Of a stretch of 64,000 nt of DNA, positions 15,867 through 24,580 are shown piece by piece. The DNA is from Clostridium pasteurianum BC1 (GTDB taxonomy: Bacteria; Bacillota; Clostridia; Clostridiales; Clostridiaceae). The notes beneath the pieces are model-generated. The model saw nothing but the letters and a program-made list of their open reading frames with translations. It did no database searches and was not told the DNA's origin. The position numbers and the translations under genes are program-made. Where the stretch lies: assembly GCF_000389635.1 (NCBI RefSeq), contig NC_021182.1:744001-808000 (forward strand), given 5' to 3'. Position 1 is the first letter of the stretch. Each line of letters starts with the position of its first letter.

Positions 15867-16426
15867 TATTTTCTTGGAAGGGACAAAATAAAATCCTCTA
15901 CCATCAATTGAAAGCTGTCTTCTGAATTTGCTGCATTTTGGAAATATCCAAGGAATTTTAAGGAGATAAAGCCATGTAAAAAACTTCTTAATGCTCGACT
16001 TTTATGAATTAAATGTGTCTCATCCTTGATATAAAAATCTAAAACCTGATGAATAATACCTGTAGTTTCTCTCGCTAAATGATTTACTTCCTCATCTTCT
16101 GTACTTGGAATATTCATAAAAAGCCCATAAGCAGTCTTGTTTTCAAAGGCAAAATCACGATAAACATAGGCAAACTCTCTGACAGCATCTGCACCACTTT
16201 TACCAATTAATTTTTGCATTAATTTCAAATTCAATTTATTCAAAAGATAAACTGTCATTTCTATTTTAAGATCATCCATATTGTTGAAATGATTATATAG
16301 AGATGGGTATTTTATACCAAGTTTTTCTGCAATTTTTGGAAAAGTAACTTGATTAAGACCAATTTCATCAGCCAATAAAAAAGCAACCTGAATAATTTTT
16401 TCCTTGGTTAAATTTCGTTTTTGCAT
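15866..16426 (-). CDS. TetR-family repressor
   Basis: 186 residues. The N-terminal helix-turn-helix is clear: KIIQVAFLLADEIGLNQVTF, then KIAEKLGIKYPSLYNHF. The C-terminal ligand domain has the RSFLHGFISLK pattern of the WHG-type TetR subgroup (usually hydrophobic drugs or fatty acids). It faces an MFS efflux gene; the space between them holds two perfect 19-bp operators, so it very probably represses both itself and the pump until a substrate binds. Confidence 0.85.
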   Translation of the reverse strand: MQKRNLTKEKIIQVAFLLADEIGLNQVTFPKIAEKLGIKYPSLYNHFNNMDDLKIEMTVYLLNKLNLKLMQKLIGKSGADAVREFAYVYRDFAFENKTAYGLFMNIPSTEDEEVNHLARETTGIIHQVLDFYIKDETHLIHKSRALRSFLHGFISLKFLGYFQNAANSEDSFQLMVEDFILSLPRK

Positions 16427-16490
16427 TAATATGCCACTCCTTGTAATTTCACTTTATAAAAATAGTTTAACATCAAAAAACATTTTTATC

Positions 16491-16530
16491 AAACTATAAA
16501 TAATAGTTTACAAACTATATTATATAGTTT
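16491..16530. promoter_or_regulatory. Tandem TetR operators
   Basis: AAACTATAAATAATAGTTT (16491-16509) and AAACTATATTATATAGTTT (16512-16530) are perfect inverted repeats with the same arms and a five-base centre, two bases apart. Half sites AATAGTTT (16461) and AAACTATG (16548) flank them. They sit 65 bp before the TetR start. Confidence 0.8.
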
Positions 16531-16625
16531 ATAATTATATTAAGAAATAAACTATGATACAACATATATTTTATTGATACCTAGTTATTTATTAATGGGC
16601 ATTTCCATTCTTAAGTAATTTTATA

Positions 16626-16824
16626 CATAAACAGAGTTCTTGGCATCAGGTGGAGTTTTTGTTTATGACCTCTGATGCTTACTAACAGAATTCTTAGTAT
16701 CGGTATTTTCGATACTTAGAAATCGTTGTCCTTTAGGGTAAATTGTTATCCAGGGACGTAGCCACTCTTTACTCCCACTTTACGAAAAGCGATGGGAGTA
16801 TTAGAGTGGATAGTCATCGGATAA
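16626..16824 (-). repeat. Element E, copy E4 (type B, doubled 3' module)
   Basis: Read on the minus strand: TTATCC...GGATAA closing stem, GATGACTA, stem CCACTCT with AGAGTGG, ACTCCCA...TGGGAGT hairpin, ACGTCCCT. Two type B hairpins follow in a row: CTAAGTATCG...CGATACTAAG, then GCATCAG...CTGATGC, ending AACTCTGTTTATG. It lies directly upstream of the MFS gene but points the other way. Confidence 0.85.
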
Positions 16825-16860
16825 ATTGAGTTACAGTAAGGGAAGGAGTATATCAATATT

Positions 16861-18051
16861 ATGAAAATGTGGAAAAGAAATTTAATAGTTTGTTGGTTTG
16901 GGATGTTTGTAACAAGCATAGGAATGAGTCAGATTGCACCGGTATTACCACTTTATATAAAGCATCTTGGTATATCTAATACAGCTTTAATTGAACAATT
17001 TTCAGGAATTGCTTTTGGTGTTACTTTTATAATTTCAGCTATTTTCTCACCAATTTGGGGTCAGGCTGCTGACAAGGTTGGACGAAAACCAATGCTTTTA
17101 AGAGCAAGCCTTGGTATGGCAATAGTTGTAGGCAGCATGGGCTTTGCAAAAAATGTATATGTACTTATAGGATTAAGATTATTGCAGGGGACTATAACAG
17201 GTTATAGTACAGCCTGTACTACGTTGATTGCAACTCAGACGGATGATGAACATGCAGGTTGGGCTTTAGGTACACTTTCAACAGCAAATATTGCAGGTTC
17301 TTTGCTTGGACCAACCATTGGTGGTTTTATAGAAGAGATCTTTGGTTTACAAAATGTATTTTCCATAACAGGTGCACTGCTGCTGATTGCATTTATTACA
17401 ACCGCCTTATTTGTAAGGGAATCCTTTACTCGTGAAGATAAAAAGGTACTTAGTATCAAAGAAATATGGAGTATTGTTCCTGAAAAGAGCTTGACTATTA
17501 CCATTCTTGTGACCTTTTTTATATTAACTGTGTCATTATATTCTGTTGAACCAATCATAACAGTATATGTTACCCAGTTATCCCAAAATACCAGTCATGT
17601 TGCGCTAATCGCAGGAATGGCATTTTCAGCCTCAGGACTTGCAAATATAATTGCTGCTCCGAGACTTGGAAAGCTTTCTGATAAAATTGGAGCACATAAA
17701 GTTATATTAGTAGCACTTGCAGCGGCAGGCCTGATTTTTATACCACAAGCCTTTGTAAAAAATTCTTGGCAGTTAATGGGCCTTCGATTTTTATTGGGAT
17801 TAGCATCTGCAGGGTTGATTCCCTCTGTTAATATACTGGTGAAGAAAATCACACCATCTTCTCTTACAGGCAGAGTTTTTGGTATTAATATGTCAGCAGG
17901 ATATCTAGGTGTATTTGGAGGTTCAGTTTTAGGAGGGCAAGTGTCAGCTTATTTGGGTATTAGATATGTATTTTTTATTACAAGTGCATTGCTGCTGATA
18001 AATGCAGTGTGGGTTTATTTTAAAGTTTATAAAAAACTTAGTTTAAATTAA
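16861..18051 (+). CDS. MFS drug-efflux transporter (DHA1 type)
   Basis: 396 residues, 12 predicted transmembrane helices, inner membrane. Signature motifs: GQAADKVGRKPML in the loop after helix 2, RLLQGTITG in helix 4, GPTIGG in helix 5, and GKLSDKIGAHK as the repeat in the second half. These mark a proton-driven multidrug or tetracycline-type antiporter. The divergent TetR gene and its two operators indicate substrate-induced expression. Ribosome binding site GGAAGGAG is about 12 bases from the chosen ATG; the ATG two codons on is an alternative. Confidence 0.85.
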   Translation: MKMWKRNLIVCWFGMFVTSIGMSQIAPVLPLYIKHLGISNTALIEQFSGIAFGVTFIISAIFSPIWGQAADKVGRKPMLLRASLGMAIVVGSMGFAKNVYVLIGLRLLQGTITGYSTACTTLIATQTDDEHAGWALGTLSTANIAGSLLGPTIGGFIEEIFGLQNVFSITGALLLIAFITTALFVRESFTREDKKVLSIKEIWSIVPEKSLTITILVTFFILTVSLYSVEPIITVYVTQLSQNTSHVALIAGMAFSASGLANIIAAPRLGKLSDKIGAHKVILVALAAAGLIFIPQAFVKNSWQLMGLRFLLGLASAGLIPSVNILVKKITPSSLTGRVFGINMSAGYLGVFGGSVLGGQVSAYLGIRYVFFITSALLLINAVWVYFKVYKKLSLN

Positions 18052-18260
18052 ATAATCATAATTATAAAATTAAATTATAGATAATATATCTATGTATAAA
18101 TAGCCATGGCAAGGGGCTTACAGTACCTTGTACACAATATATTAAGAGCAATTTGGTAATATGTCAAGAACAAAATGAAAAGAAAAAGAAATGATTTTGA
18201 AAAAAATGGGTAACCTTAACAAGCATACGTCAAACTTAGAACGTATGTTCGCAAAACTAT

Positions 18261-19538
18261 TTATTTATCTACCCTATTTGAAGAGTAGAGTTGATTTTTA
18301 GCCAGCAATCCAAAAATCAAACGAATCAATTTACGAGATGTTAGTGCGAGTGCTCGTTTATGCTGATGTGTAGTTACTTCAGCAAATTTCTTCTGATAGA
18401 ATTCTTGATATTCAGGAATATATCTTACGATACTTCCAGCAGCTTCTATCAGATAATAGCGCAAATAACGGTTGCCTGCTTTGTTCATTGGTGTGTTTTC
18501 AGCCTTAAAACCACCAGATTGATTTTCCTTCCATACGATGCCAGCGTATTTAGCAATGGCATTGTTATTAGGGAAAGCATGAACACTACCTAATTCTGAA
18601 AGAATGCCACTAGAGTAAACAGGGCCGAACCCAGGTATTGACATTAAAATTTGGTATTCAACGGGGTTCATTCCCATAACTGCTTTTTCAATAGCCTTGT
18701 TAATAGCTTTAAGTTCTTTCTCAAAAGCCTGAATACAATTAAAAGAGCAGGCAATTGAGGTTGTTAAAGGCTCATACAAACATTTATCAAGGCGGTATGA
18801 ATTACGTGCAGCCTGCTGCAGAATTTCAGCAGTCATCTGTGGATTGGAAATCCGCTTGCGACTTTTTTTATTGACGAAGTCAACAAGATCTTCAATTGAA
18901 GTATTTGCAATATCTTCAGAAGAAAGAAAATCTGTCAATATAGATGACGCAGTAGCACCATATTTATCAGAAAAAGGATGATCATCACCCTGTAACAAAG
19001 CAAATTCACTAAACTTGAGAAATACATTGGATAACATGTAAGTCTTTTCTCTGGTTAAGCATTCAACAATATGAAGCCTGTGTCTTGTAAGTCTTTGCAG
19101 AGCAAGATATTGAGAACCCCGCCAGGGTTCAGTATGAATTCTGCCAACTCTTGCAAAATCAGCAATAACAAAAGAGTCAATGCTGTCATTTTTATCAAGA
19201 GAATTGAAGGAATCTTTGTAGTTAGCAACTTCCTTAGGGTTTAAGCAGTAAACATAAGGCTTGTAAGGCATAAGTCTTTCACTTGAAGATAAAAAATTGG
19301 CAATATGTACTCCGTAAAAGGAAGTAGATTCTAAGCCGATTATTACAGTTTTAAAAGTGTTCTTTTCTAACACTTTAACAAGCATGGATTCTAATTGTTC
19401 TGCACCAAATTGTGTATTAGGAACAGGCTCCATTTTAATCAAGAATTCTTGATCAAAATTAATAGCAGAGACAACATTTTGTCTCGCACCAATATCGATA
19501 CCAACAAATAGAGTTGATAAGTAATCTAATTTCTTCAT
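18261..19538 (-). CDS. IS110-family transposase (bridge-RNA-guided recombinase)
   Basis: 425 residues from the ATG preceded by AGGTGGTG; the longer frame starts inside that site. RuvC-like DEDD domain at the N-terminus: VGIDIGARQNV (Asp), IIGLESTSFYG (Glu), DKNDSIDS (two Asp). The C-terminal Transposase_20 domain runs from LMSIPGFGPVYSSGI to NKAGNRYLRYYL, with the catalytic Ser in ENQSGGFK. Both domains look intact. In characterised IS110 members this DNA recombinase uses an RNA from the element's non-coding end to choose donor and target sites. No disruption is visible, so it could be active. Confidence 0.92.
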   Translation of the reverse strand: MKKLDYLSTLFVGIDIGARQNVVSAINFDQEFLIKMEPVPNTQFGAEQLESMLVKVLEKNTFKTVIIGLESTSFYGVHIANFLSSSERLMPYKPYVYCLNPKEVANYKDSFNSLDKNDSIDSFVIADFARVGRIHTEPWRGSQYLALQRLTRHRLHIVECLTREKTYMLSNVFLKFSEFALLQGDDHPFSDKYGATASSILTDFLSSEDIANTSIEDLVDFVNKKSRKRISNPQMTAEILQQAARNSYRLDKCLYEPLTTSIACSFNCIQAFEKELKAINKAIEKAVMGMNPVEYQILMSIPGFGPVYSSGILSELGSVHAFPNNNAIAKYAGIVWKENQSGGFKAENTPMNKAGNRYLRYYLIEAAGSIVRYIPEYQEFYQKKFAEVTTHQHKRALALTSRKLIRLIFGLLAKNQLYSSNRVDK

Positions 19539-19800
19539 GAAATCACCACCTTTCAAAAATAATGAGGAAATTAGAAAGGAATTATCCTAATCCAAAGTAC
19601 TGACTGCAACCTCGCGTAATTAGCATTTATCCAGACGAAAAACCTTGCTGGTGGCTACGAAAGGATATGCAACATTTGTGTAAGCAGAATATGATACTTT
19701 GGTCAGGCTGCAAGCTTTCTAGGCAATAACAATAAGTTTTGCAGGAGAGATAATGCAGTAACCTTTGCTAAAGTTCCATAAGGACTATTTTAGCATTAGG
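19539..19800 (-). ncRNA. Candidate bridge RNA region of the IS110 element
   Basis: The non-coding stretch 5' of the transposase is 260-300 bases long, the position of the bridge RNA in IS110-group elements. On the transposase strand it can fold: CCAAAGTAT (near 19694) and AGTACTTTGG (near 19597) pair, enclosing about 85 bases, and GCTTGCAGCC / GGTTGCAGTC repeat nearby. Exact RNA ends and guide loops cannot be set by eye. Confidence 0.45.
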
Positions 19801-19828
19801 AAATCCTTTGATAAATAGTAAGTTAAAA

Positions 19829-19915
19829 TGTATAGATTTGAAAGTTAAAGAATCAGCAATATTGAATTGGGAGAATCCCCATTAGAAAAATAGAGATGCT
19901 TTCTTAATCTATACA
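19829..19915. repeat. Imperfect 16-bp inverted repeat around an 55-bp centre
   Basis: TGTATAGATTTGAAAG and CTTTCTTAATCTATACA form a stem with one bulge; the centre holds GGGAGAATCCCC. It lies between the IS element and the isochorismatase-like gene and may be a leader hairpin or an insertion scar. Confidence 0.4.
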
Positions 19916-19942
19916 AAATATAAAAAATAAATAAGTCTATAA

Positions 19943-19956
19943 CAGTTATTTAACTG
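19943..19956. promoter_or_regulatory. Short palindrome before the isochorismatase-like gene
   Basis: CAGTTATTTAACTG, a perfect 6+2+6 palindrome 33 bases before the start codon; possible operator, regulator unknown. Confidence 0.3.
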
Positions 19957-19988
19957 ACTATAAACTTATTATACGAGGAGAGAAGGAA

Positions 19989-20579
19989 ATGGAAAATTTA
20001 AAAAGATCAGAAACTGAATTAATAAAAGCAGAAAAAACAGCTTTGGTAGTTATAGACCTGCAAAATGGAATTGTAAGCGGGGAGCATTCACCTTACAGCA
20101 GTGCAGAGGTTGTTAAAAACGCAAGCAAATTAATTAATGCATTCACAGAGAAGGGAGCCTTTGTAGTTCTTGTAAAAGTTTCTTCTGTAGATGGAAAAGA
20201 TATGTTTAAACCAAGTGTAGATTTGAAAATTAGTCTAGTGCAATTTCAAGAAGGATGGGATAGCTATGTACCTGAAATAGCAAATAGTAAAAATGCTCAT
20301 ACTATTACCAAAAGGCAATGGGGGGCATTCTATGGTACTGACCTTGATTTACAGTTAAGACGTCGCGGAATTGATACCATTGTACTATGCGGTATTTCTA
20401 CTGGAATTGGTGTGGACACTACAGCAAGAGAGGCTTATCAACATGGTTATAATCAAATTTTTGTGGAAGATGCAATGACAGCGAGAGCAAAAGATGAGCA
20501 TGATTATGTTTGTAAATACATTTTCCCTAGGATAGGTAAGATTCGAACAAGTGAAGAAGTGGCTTTATTATTAAAATAA
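19989..20579 (+). CDS. Isochorismatase-fold hydrolase lacking the usual nucleophile
   Basis: 196 residues, ATG after GAGGAGAGAAGG. Rossmann-like cysteine-hydrolase fold: [12 protein letters not shown] with Asp23, [11 protein letters not shown] with Lys108, [18 protein letters not shown]. In nicotinamidases and YcaC-type enzymes the last motif has Cys where this protein has Gly141. The replacement is known in the EntB/PhzD-type branch, whose members hydrolyse isochorismate without a Cys, but there are no siderophore or phenazine genes here. The reaction is therefore open. Stands alone with its own terminator. Confidence 0.75.
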   Translation: MENLKRSETELIKAEKTALVVIDLQNGIVSGEHSPYSSAEVVKNASKLINAFTEKGAFVVLVKVSSVDGKDMFKPSVDLKISLVQFQEGWDSYVPEIANSKNAHTITKRQWGAFYGTDLDLQLRRRGIDTIVLCGISTGIGVDTTAREAYQHGYNQIFVEDAMTARAKDEHDYVCKYIFPRIGKIRTSEEVALLLK

Positions 20580-20587
20580 GATGTAAG

Positions 20588-20618
20588 AAAAATTACACCA
20601 CTGGGGTGTAATTTTTTT
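20588..20618 (+). terminator. Rho-independent terminator
   Basis: AAAATTACACC and GGTGTAATTTTTTT around ACTGG; directly after the isochorismatase-like stop. Confidence 0.85.
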
Positions 20619-20821
20619 ATGCGTCTTTTACAAGTAATTGCTCCGAAAGACATTCTAGTATTACATCAAGTTATAAACGTTTGGCCTATTTACAAATTAA
20701 TAACACATTTGCAACTTAACTGGCACAAACAATTAATAAAATAAAATCTAATACAAGTAATAGTGATAGGGAAGATACTTGTGTCAACGCATCTTTTATG
20801 TTTTGCAAAGGAGGATAAGTA

Positions 20822-21925
20822 ATGAAAACTGTGTTGAAAAAAATTCAAATTATATCGTTGGTGGCATTAGTGGGATTTGGAGCCATATCTATTATTAATG
20901 GTGTTTCGTTTCAGCATACTACCAATACCCAATACGTTTTATCTAAGTATTTTCCTAAGTGGAATTCAATTCATTCACGGGAAAGTCAGCAATCGCAAAG
21001 TGCTATAACTACAACAAGTTTTCCTAATAACACAGAAGGCTCTAACAATTGGAGTGGTCAGCAATCGCAGAGTACTGTAACTACAACAAGTTCTCCTAAT
21101 AATACAGAAGAATCCAATAATTGGGAAAATCGGCAACCGCAAAATAATATAACTACAACAAGCCTTCCTAATAATACAGAAGGATCTAGCAATTGGTCAG
21201 GATATATAGCTACTCCTACTTCTAATAGTGGTTATACTAGCATTTCTGGCAGTTGGACAGTCCCTAATATTTCAGAAAGTCAGAGAAATGCAGTAGCTGC
21301 ACAATGGATTGGCTTGGGTGGAGTAAACTCTACAGACCTTCTTCAAATGGGGACAATGGAGCAAATAGAAAATGGACAACCGATGGCAGAGGTGTTTTGG
21401 GAACAGTTGCCGGATGTTTCTCAAAATGTAATGAGCGTTCCCATTGGTTCAATTATTAATGTTAGTATATCTAATTCGTCAAGTTCAAGTTCCATATGGA
21501 ATTTAACATTTACTGTACGTACACCTGGGGGTAAGACACAAACTCAAACTATACCTGTAACGTTAGATTCTTCTTATGCTCAAGGAATTGGAACATCAGC
21601 GGAATGGATTAGTGAAGATCCTTCCAACCAAAATAGTCAACTGATTCCTTTAGCGAATATGGGTATAGTGAAATACCAGTCGGCGTTGGTCAATGGTCAG
21701 CCGTTGAATGCTCTAGGCAATAATGTTCAGCCTGTTGCTATGGTATCAAGTAACGGAACTGTTATGATTTCTCCTTCTGAACTTGGGACAGATGGTGAAT
21801 CATTCACCACAACTACTAGCACCACAGCCACCACAAATACCAACTCAACTCTTGGATATGGATTAAATGGGTTTACAAGACATATTCAGAGACGTAATGA
21901 AAGTCGCTTTCATTGGAATAGGTAA
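20822..21925 (+). CDS. G1-family (eqolisin-like) exported endopeptidase with N-terminal tandem repeats
   Basis: 367 residues, strong AAAGGAGG site. Residues 5-27 form a signal or anchor helix. Residues 56-127 are three 24-residue repeats (QQSQSAITTTSFPNNTEG and kin), each ending in an NNW or SNW motif; the last runs into NWSGYIA, the usual start of the peptidase domain. In the domain, Gln161 (AAQWIGLGG) and Glu261 (SAEWISEDPS) are the likely Gln/Glu catalytic pair of family G1. Typical G1 enzymes are acid proteases of fungi, archaea and some acid-tolerant bacteria. The C-terminal 50 residues are Thr-rich and then basic. No neighbours share its role. Confidence 0.75.
   Translation: MKTVLKKIQIISLVALVGFGAISIINGVSFQHTTNTQYVLSKYFPKWNSIHSRESQQSQSAITTTSFPNNTEGSNNWSGQQSQSTVTTTSSPNNTEESNNWENRQPQNNITTTSLPNNTEGSSNWSGYIATPTSNSGYTSISGSWTVPNISESQRNAVAAQWIGLGGVNSTDLLQMGTMEQIENGQPMAEVFWEQLPDVSQNVMSVPIGSIINVSISNSSSSSSIWNLTFTVRTPGGKTQTQTIPVTLDSSYAQGIGTSAEWISEDPSNQNSQLIPLANMGIVKYQSALVNGQPLNALGNNVQPVAMVSSNGTVMISPSELGTDGESFTTTTSTTATTNTNSTLGYGLNGFTRHIQRRNESRFHWNR
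20987..21202 (+). repeat. Three in-frame 72-bp tandem repeats in the G1 peptidase gene
   Basis: Units start at 20987, 21059 and 21131 with CAGCAATCGCA or CGGCAACCGCA and contain ACTACAACAAG at the same offset. They diverge by scattered base changes, so the expansion is not very recent. Confidence 0.85.
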
Positions 21926-21957
21926 TGGTACTGATTTTAGTAAAATGAAATAATATA

Positions 21958-22001
21958 AAGCCGATTAATTCCTGATTTAGGAAAAATCGGCTTTTGTTTT
22001 T
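21958..22001. terminator. Terminator between converging genes
   Basis: AAAGCCGATT and AATCGGCTTT with inner TTCCT...A GGAA, followed by TGTTTTT; it lies between the peptidase and the glycosyltransferase gene on the other strand. Confidence 0.8.
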
Positions 22002-22022
22002 CTATATTGGATATTTAAAAAT

Positions 22023-23240
22023 TTAGGCAAGAATGCCTCTTTCCATTTTTAATTTAAAAATTTCTTCAACAGCTTTTTTATAACCACCAGTCTGTTTAAA
22101 AGAATCACTTATTTTCTTAATATTTTCAACATAGCTTGGATCAGTTAAAACCTTTTTAACTGAATTTTTTAATATATCTGGAGTAAGGTTGTCTTTGTCA
22201 AGAGAAATTGCTGCTCCTAGTTCAGAAGCTCTTCCAGCCATATAGGGCTGGTCTGCTCCTATAGGTATTGCTACAAAGGGTACATTATTATATAACAAGT
22301 CACTAGTACTGTTCATACCTGCATGAGTTATTGCCACGTCAGTATACTTTAAAATTTCTGATTGAGGGACATAATTTTTTATAATAAAATTATCGGGTAT
22401 ATTAAATTCAGATAAATCTACATTGTATGCTGCCATAACTACAACAGCATCAGTATTGGCAAAAGTTTTAAAGAAAATATCATAAAGTTTACTGTTAGTA
22501 TTATTAAACACTGTGCCTAATGAAATATAAACAACCTTTTTACCCTCTAATTTTTCAAAAGGAAAATCTAAATTTTCTTTTCTATCATATATTGGTGGTC
22601 CTATAAATTTAAAGCTGTCATCGTAATATTCAGTATGTGCAACAAAATATTTAGAAGTATAGGCGATATTTATATCACCTTTATTGAAAAACAAGCTAAA
22701 CATGCTATCAGGCATTTTTATATTATAAATTTCTTCTAATTGTTTTGAAACTTTTTTATAGATATCATTAACGGGATGATTTTTTATTAAGTTTATATCC
22801 ATGAATTCTTTTCTTTGCTCCATTAGTTCCTTTGGAGTAGCAAATACTGCGAAAGAAGAAACAGAAGGTATTTTTAATATTTGAGCAATAATATTTCCAA
22901 AGGGAAACATAGCTCCATAGATGATGTAATCAAATTTTGTATTTTTAGTCTGACCTAAAATATCCTTTATAATGGCATCACTTGAATTGATTATCTCACT
23001 CATATGGTCAAAAAATTGACTAATATCAGGTTCGCTGGTCATTTTACGCCTTTTTGTGAAGGGATTTGATTCACCACTGTAGCTTTTAAACTCAGCACCT
23101 GTTTTTTCAATTCTTTCTCTAAAATTCTCAGCACAAAAATAAGTTACTTTTTCCCCTTTTTTTATTAATTCACTTACTAATCCCAATGTAGGATTAACAT
23201 GTCCATGACCCGGAAAGTTTAAGAAAAGTACATTTGCCAT
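22023..23240 (-). CDS. MGT-type glycosyltransferase (GT1)
   Basis: 405 residues, start ATG behind AAGGATG. GT-B fold, uses a UDP-sugar to glycosylate a small hydrophobic acceptor in the cytoplasm. Seen: NFPGHGHVNPTLGLVSEL with the catalytic His early in the N-domain, VVYISLGTVFN, and the donor-binding block YVPQSEILKYTDVAITHAGMNS followed by PFVAIPIGADQ. Closest in style to macrolide or YjiC-like transferases that inactivate antibiotics. Acceptor unknown. Monocistronic on the minus strand. Confidence 0.85.
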   Translation of the reverse strand: MANVLFLNFPGHGHVNPTLGLVSELIKKGEKVTYFCAENFRERIEKTGAEFKSYSGESNPFTKRRKMTSEPDISQFFDHMSEIINSSDAIIKDILGQTKNTKFDYIIYGAMFPFGNIIAQILKIPSVSSFAVFATPKELMEQRKEFMDINLIKNHPVNDIYKKVSKQLEEIYNIKMPDSMFSLFFNKGDINIAYTSKYFVAHTEYYDDSFKFIGPPIYDRKENLDFPFEKLEGKKVVYISLGTVFNNTNSKLYDIFFKTFANTDAVVVMAAYNVDLSEFNIPDNFIIKNYVPQSEILKYTDVAITHAGMNSTSDLLYNNVPFVAIPIGADQPYMAGRASELGAAISLDKDNLTPDILKNSVKKVLTDPSYVENIKKISDSFKQTGGYKKAVEEIFKLKMERGILA

Positions 23241-23428
23241 ATAACCACATCCTTATCTTATTTTATATAGGTATTCTACTACAATGTTATTTATTGTCAA
23301 TTTACATTTTTAATGTATACGTTTAATTCTGATGAATAAATTAATAAATATATGTTAACAATTTCACCAAATTTTTTATCTATAAATTAGTTGAATTGAA
23401 ATGGTTCCTAAATAATTAAATACATAAT

Positions 23429-23596
23429 GAAGTTACCATAGAATTTGTAGATAATATAGATAAGATAAAGCATGAATTACCTGTAAAATAGGTGATAAGT
23501 AAAAATTATAATGGACTTGTACCAGTTTCAAATACTATATTAAAACTTGTTGAAGAAGTAAGATATGAATGGAAAAAGGTGAGGGGCTATTACTAA
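23429..23596 (+). pseudogene. Decayed open frame, family not recognised
   Basis: One frame reads EVTIEFVDNIDKIKHELPVK, a TAG, then VISKNYNGLVPVSNTILKLV and EEVRYEWKKVRGYY-stop. Codon choice looks protein-like on both sides of the stop, so this is probably the 3' part of a broken gene. The first segment faintly recalls DUF190 proteins; not enough to name it. Confidence 0.35.
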
Positions 23597-23626
23597 TCGT
23601 CAGTATGAAATGGCTTCACTAGATTT

Positions 23627-24352
23627 TCAACCTAGTGAAGGCACATTTATATTTTCTATATGCAATAAAATCAGAGAAAATATCAATAGGATATCAGAAG
23701 CCCATACTGCGTGAGGCCCAATAAAAGAAGTTAGAAAACCGCCGCAAAAAGCTCCTAATAAAAACGATAATACAATTGCAAAGTAGCGAAGTGACTTTAT
23801 AGCTGATTTGTGATCTTTTTTTGTAAAAGCAGTGTAAGCAGCTATGGAAGCTGAACGCAAATTACCAGTGCACATGGTTGTGGCATATGGGGAATCAACT
23901 AATTTTTTAAAGGAAGCAAATTGGAGTGAAGTAACAAAGGAAATGGTAACAGTTGCAATAGTATTCAAAGCACCAGAGGGCACAAATCCTACAAAAAAAA
24001 GTATTACTATTTCAATAATTAAAATAAAACGTTCAGGATGCCCTATGGAAAAAATAGATGAATTTTTTTTTATAATTTCAAAAAACATAATTCCTATTAT
24101 AAATGCAAAAATAGGCAATGCCTGTATTAAAGACTGTCTATAGTTCTTATTAACAGCTTCTATGGCAACTAAAACAAGATTTCCTGTTTGAGCATTAGCA
24201 AAAACGCCACCCCTGCCAATATAGGTATAGGCATCCAAAAATCCTCCAACTGTTGCCAGAAGTATTCCCAGCAGAAGGGATTCAGAATTAATGCTGGGTA
24301 GATGTATTTTTATTTTACTCTTTTTCACTGAGTCAATGTGTTCCATAATCAA
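23627..24352 (-). CDS. YoaK-family (DUF1275) membrane protein
   Basis: About 240 residues with six hydrophobic helices (LLLGILLATVGGFLDAYTYI, ALPIFAFIIGIMFF and others). The family signature is GGFLDAYTYIGRGGVFANAQ followed by TGN, and later TTMCTGNLRSA. Function unknown; some relatives lie near transport genes. AAAGGAG stands 11 bases before the TTG at 24352 and 17 before the ATG at 24346; either may be the true start. Element E5 begins about 60 bp upstream. The glycosyltransferase downstream is 390 bp away, so no operon is implied. Confidence 0.75.
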   Translation of the reverse strand: MIMEHIDSVKKSKIKIHLPSINSESLLLGILLATVGGFLDAYTYIGRGGVFANAQTGNLVLVAIEAVNKNYRQSLIQALPIFAFIIGIMFFEIIKKNSSIFSIGHPERFILIIEIVILFFVGFVPSGALNTIATVTISFVTSLQFASFKKLVDSPYATTMCTGNLRSASIAAYTAFTKKDHKSAIKSLRYFAIVLSFLLGAFCGGFLTSFIGPHAVWASDILLIFSLILLHIENINVPSLG

Positions 24353-24410
24353 TATTCCAATAACTCCTTTCAATAATATCTTATGTATTGTAATCTACAG
24401 AACTAATAAT

Positions 24411-24580
24411 TTATCCGATGACTGCCCACTCTAATATTTCCATCGCACTCTGTGAAAGCGATTCCCACAAAATTTGAAATTTTGGCTCTCTAATTTTTTT
24501 CAAAGGGTGAGTAAAGAGTGGTTATGTCCATGGATAATGAGTTCTAAGTATCACAAACAGATACTAAGAACTCTGTTTAT
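24411..24580 (+). repeat. Element E, copy E5 (type B, with nested repeat)
   Basis: TTATCC/GGATAA, GATGACTG, stem CCCACTCT with AGAGTGG, nested repeat CGCACTCTGTGAAAGCGATT with AAAATTTGAAATTTT (24444-24494), TATGTCCATGGATAA, then CTAAGTATC...GATACTAAG and AACTCTGTTTATA. It shows a nested repeat can occur in a type B copy as well. Confidence 0.85.

Larger units (their letters stand above)
18200..19820 (-). mobile_element. IS110-family insertion sequence (ends approximate)
   Basis: One IS110-type transposase with a 5' non-coding region of 260-300 bases and a short 3' flank. IS110 elements lack inverted repeats, so the ends cannot be placed by eye; the limits given are estimates. The 3' flank has a hairpin CATACGT...ACGTATG at 18224-18247. 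Confidence 0.55.
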
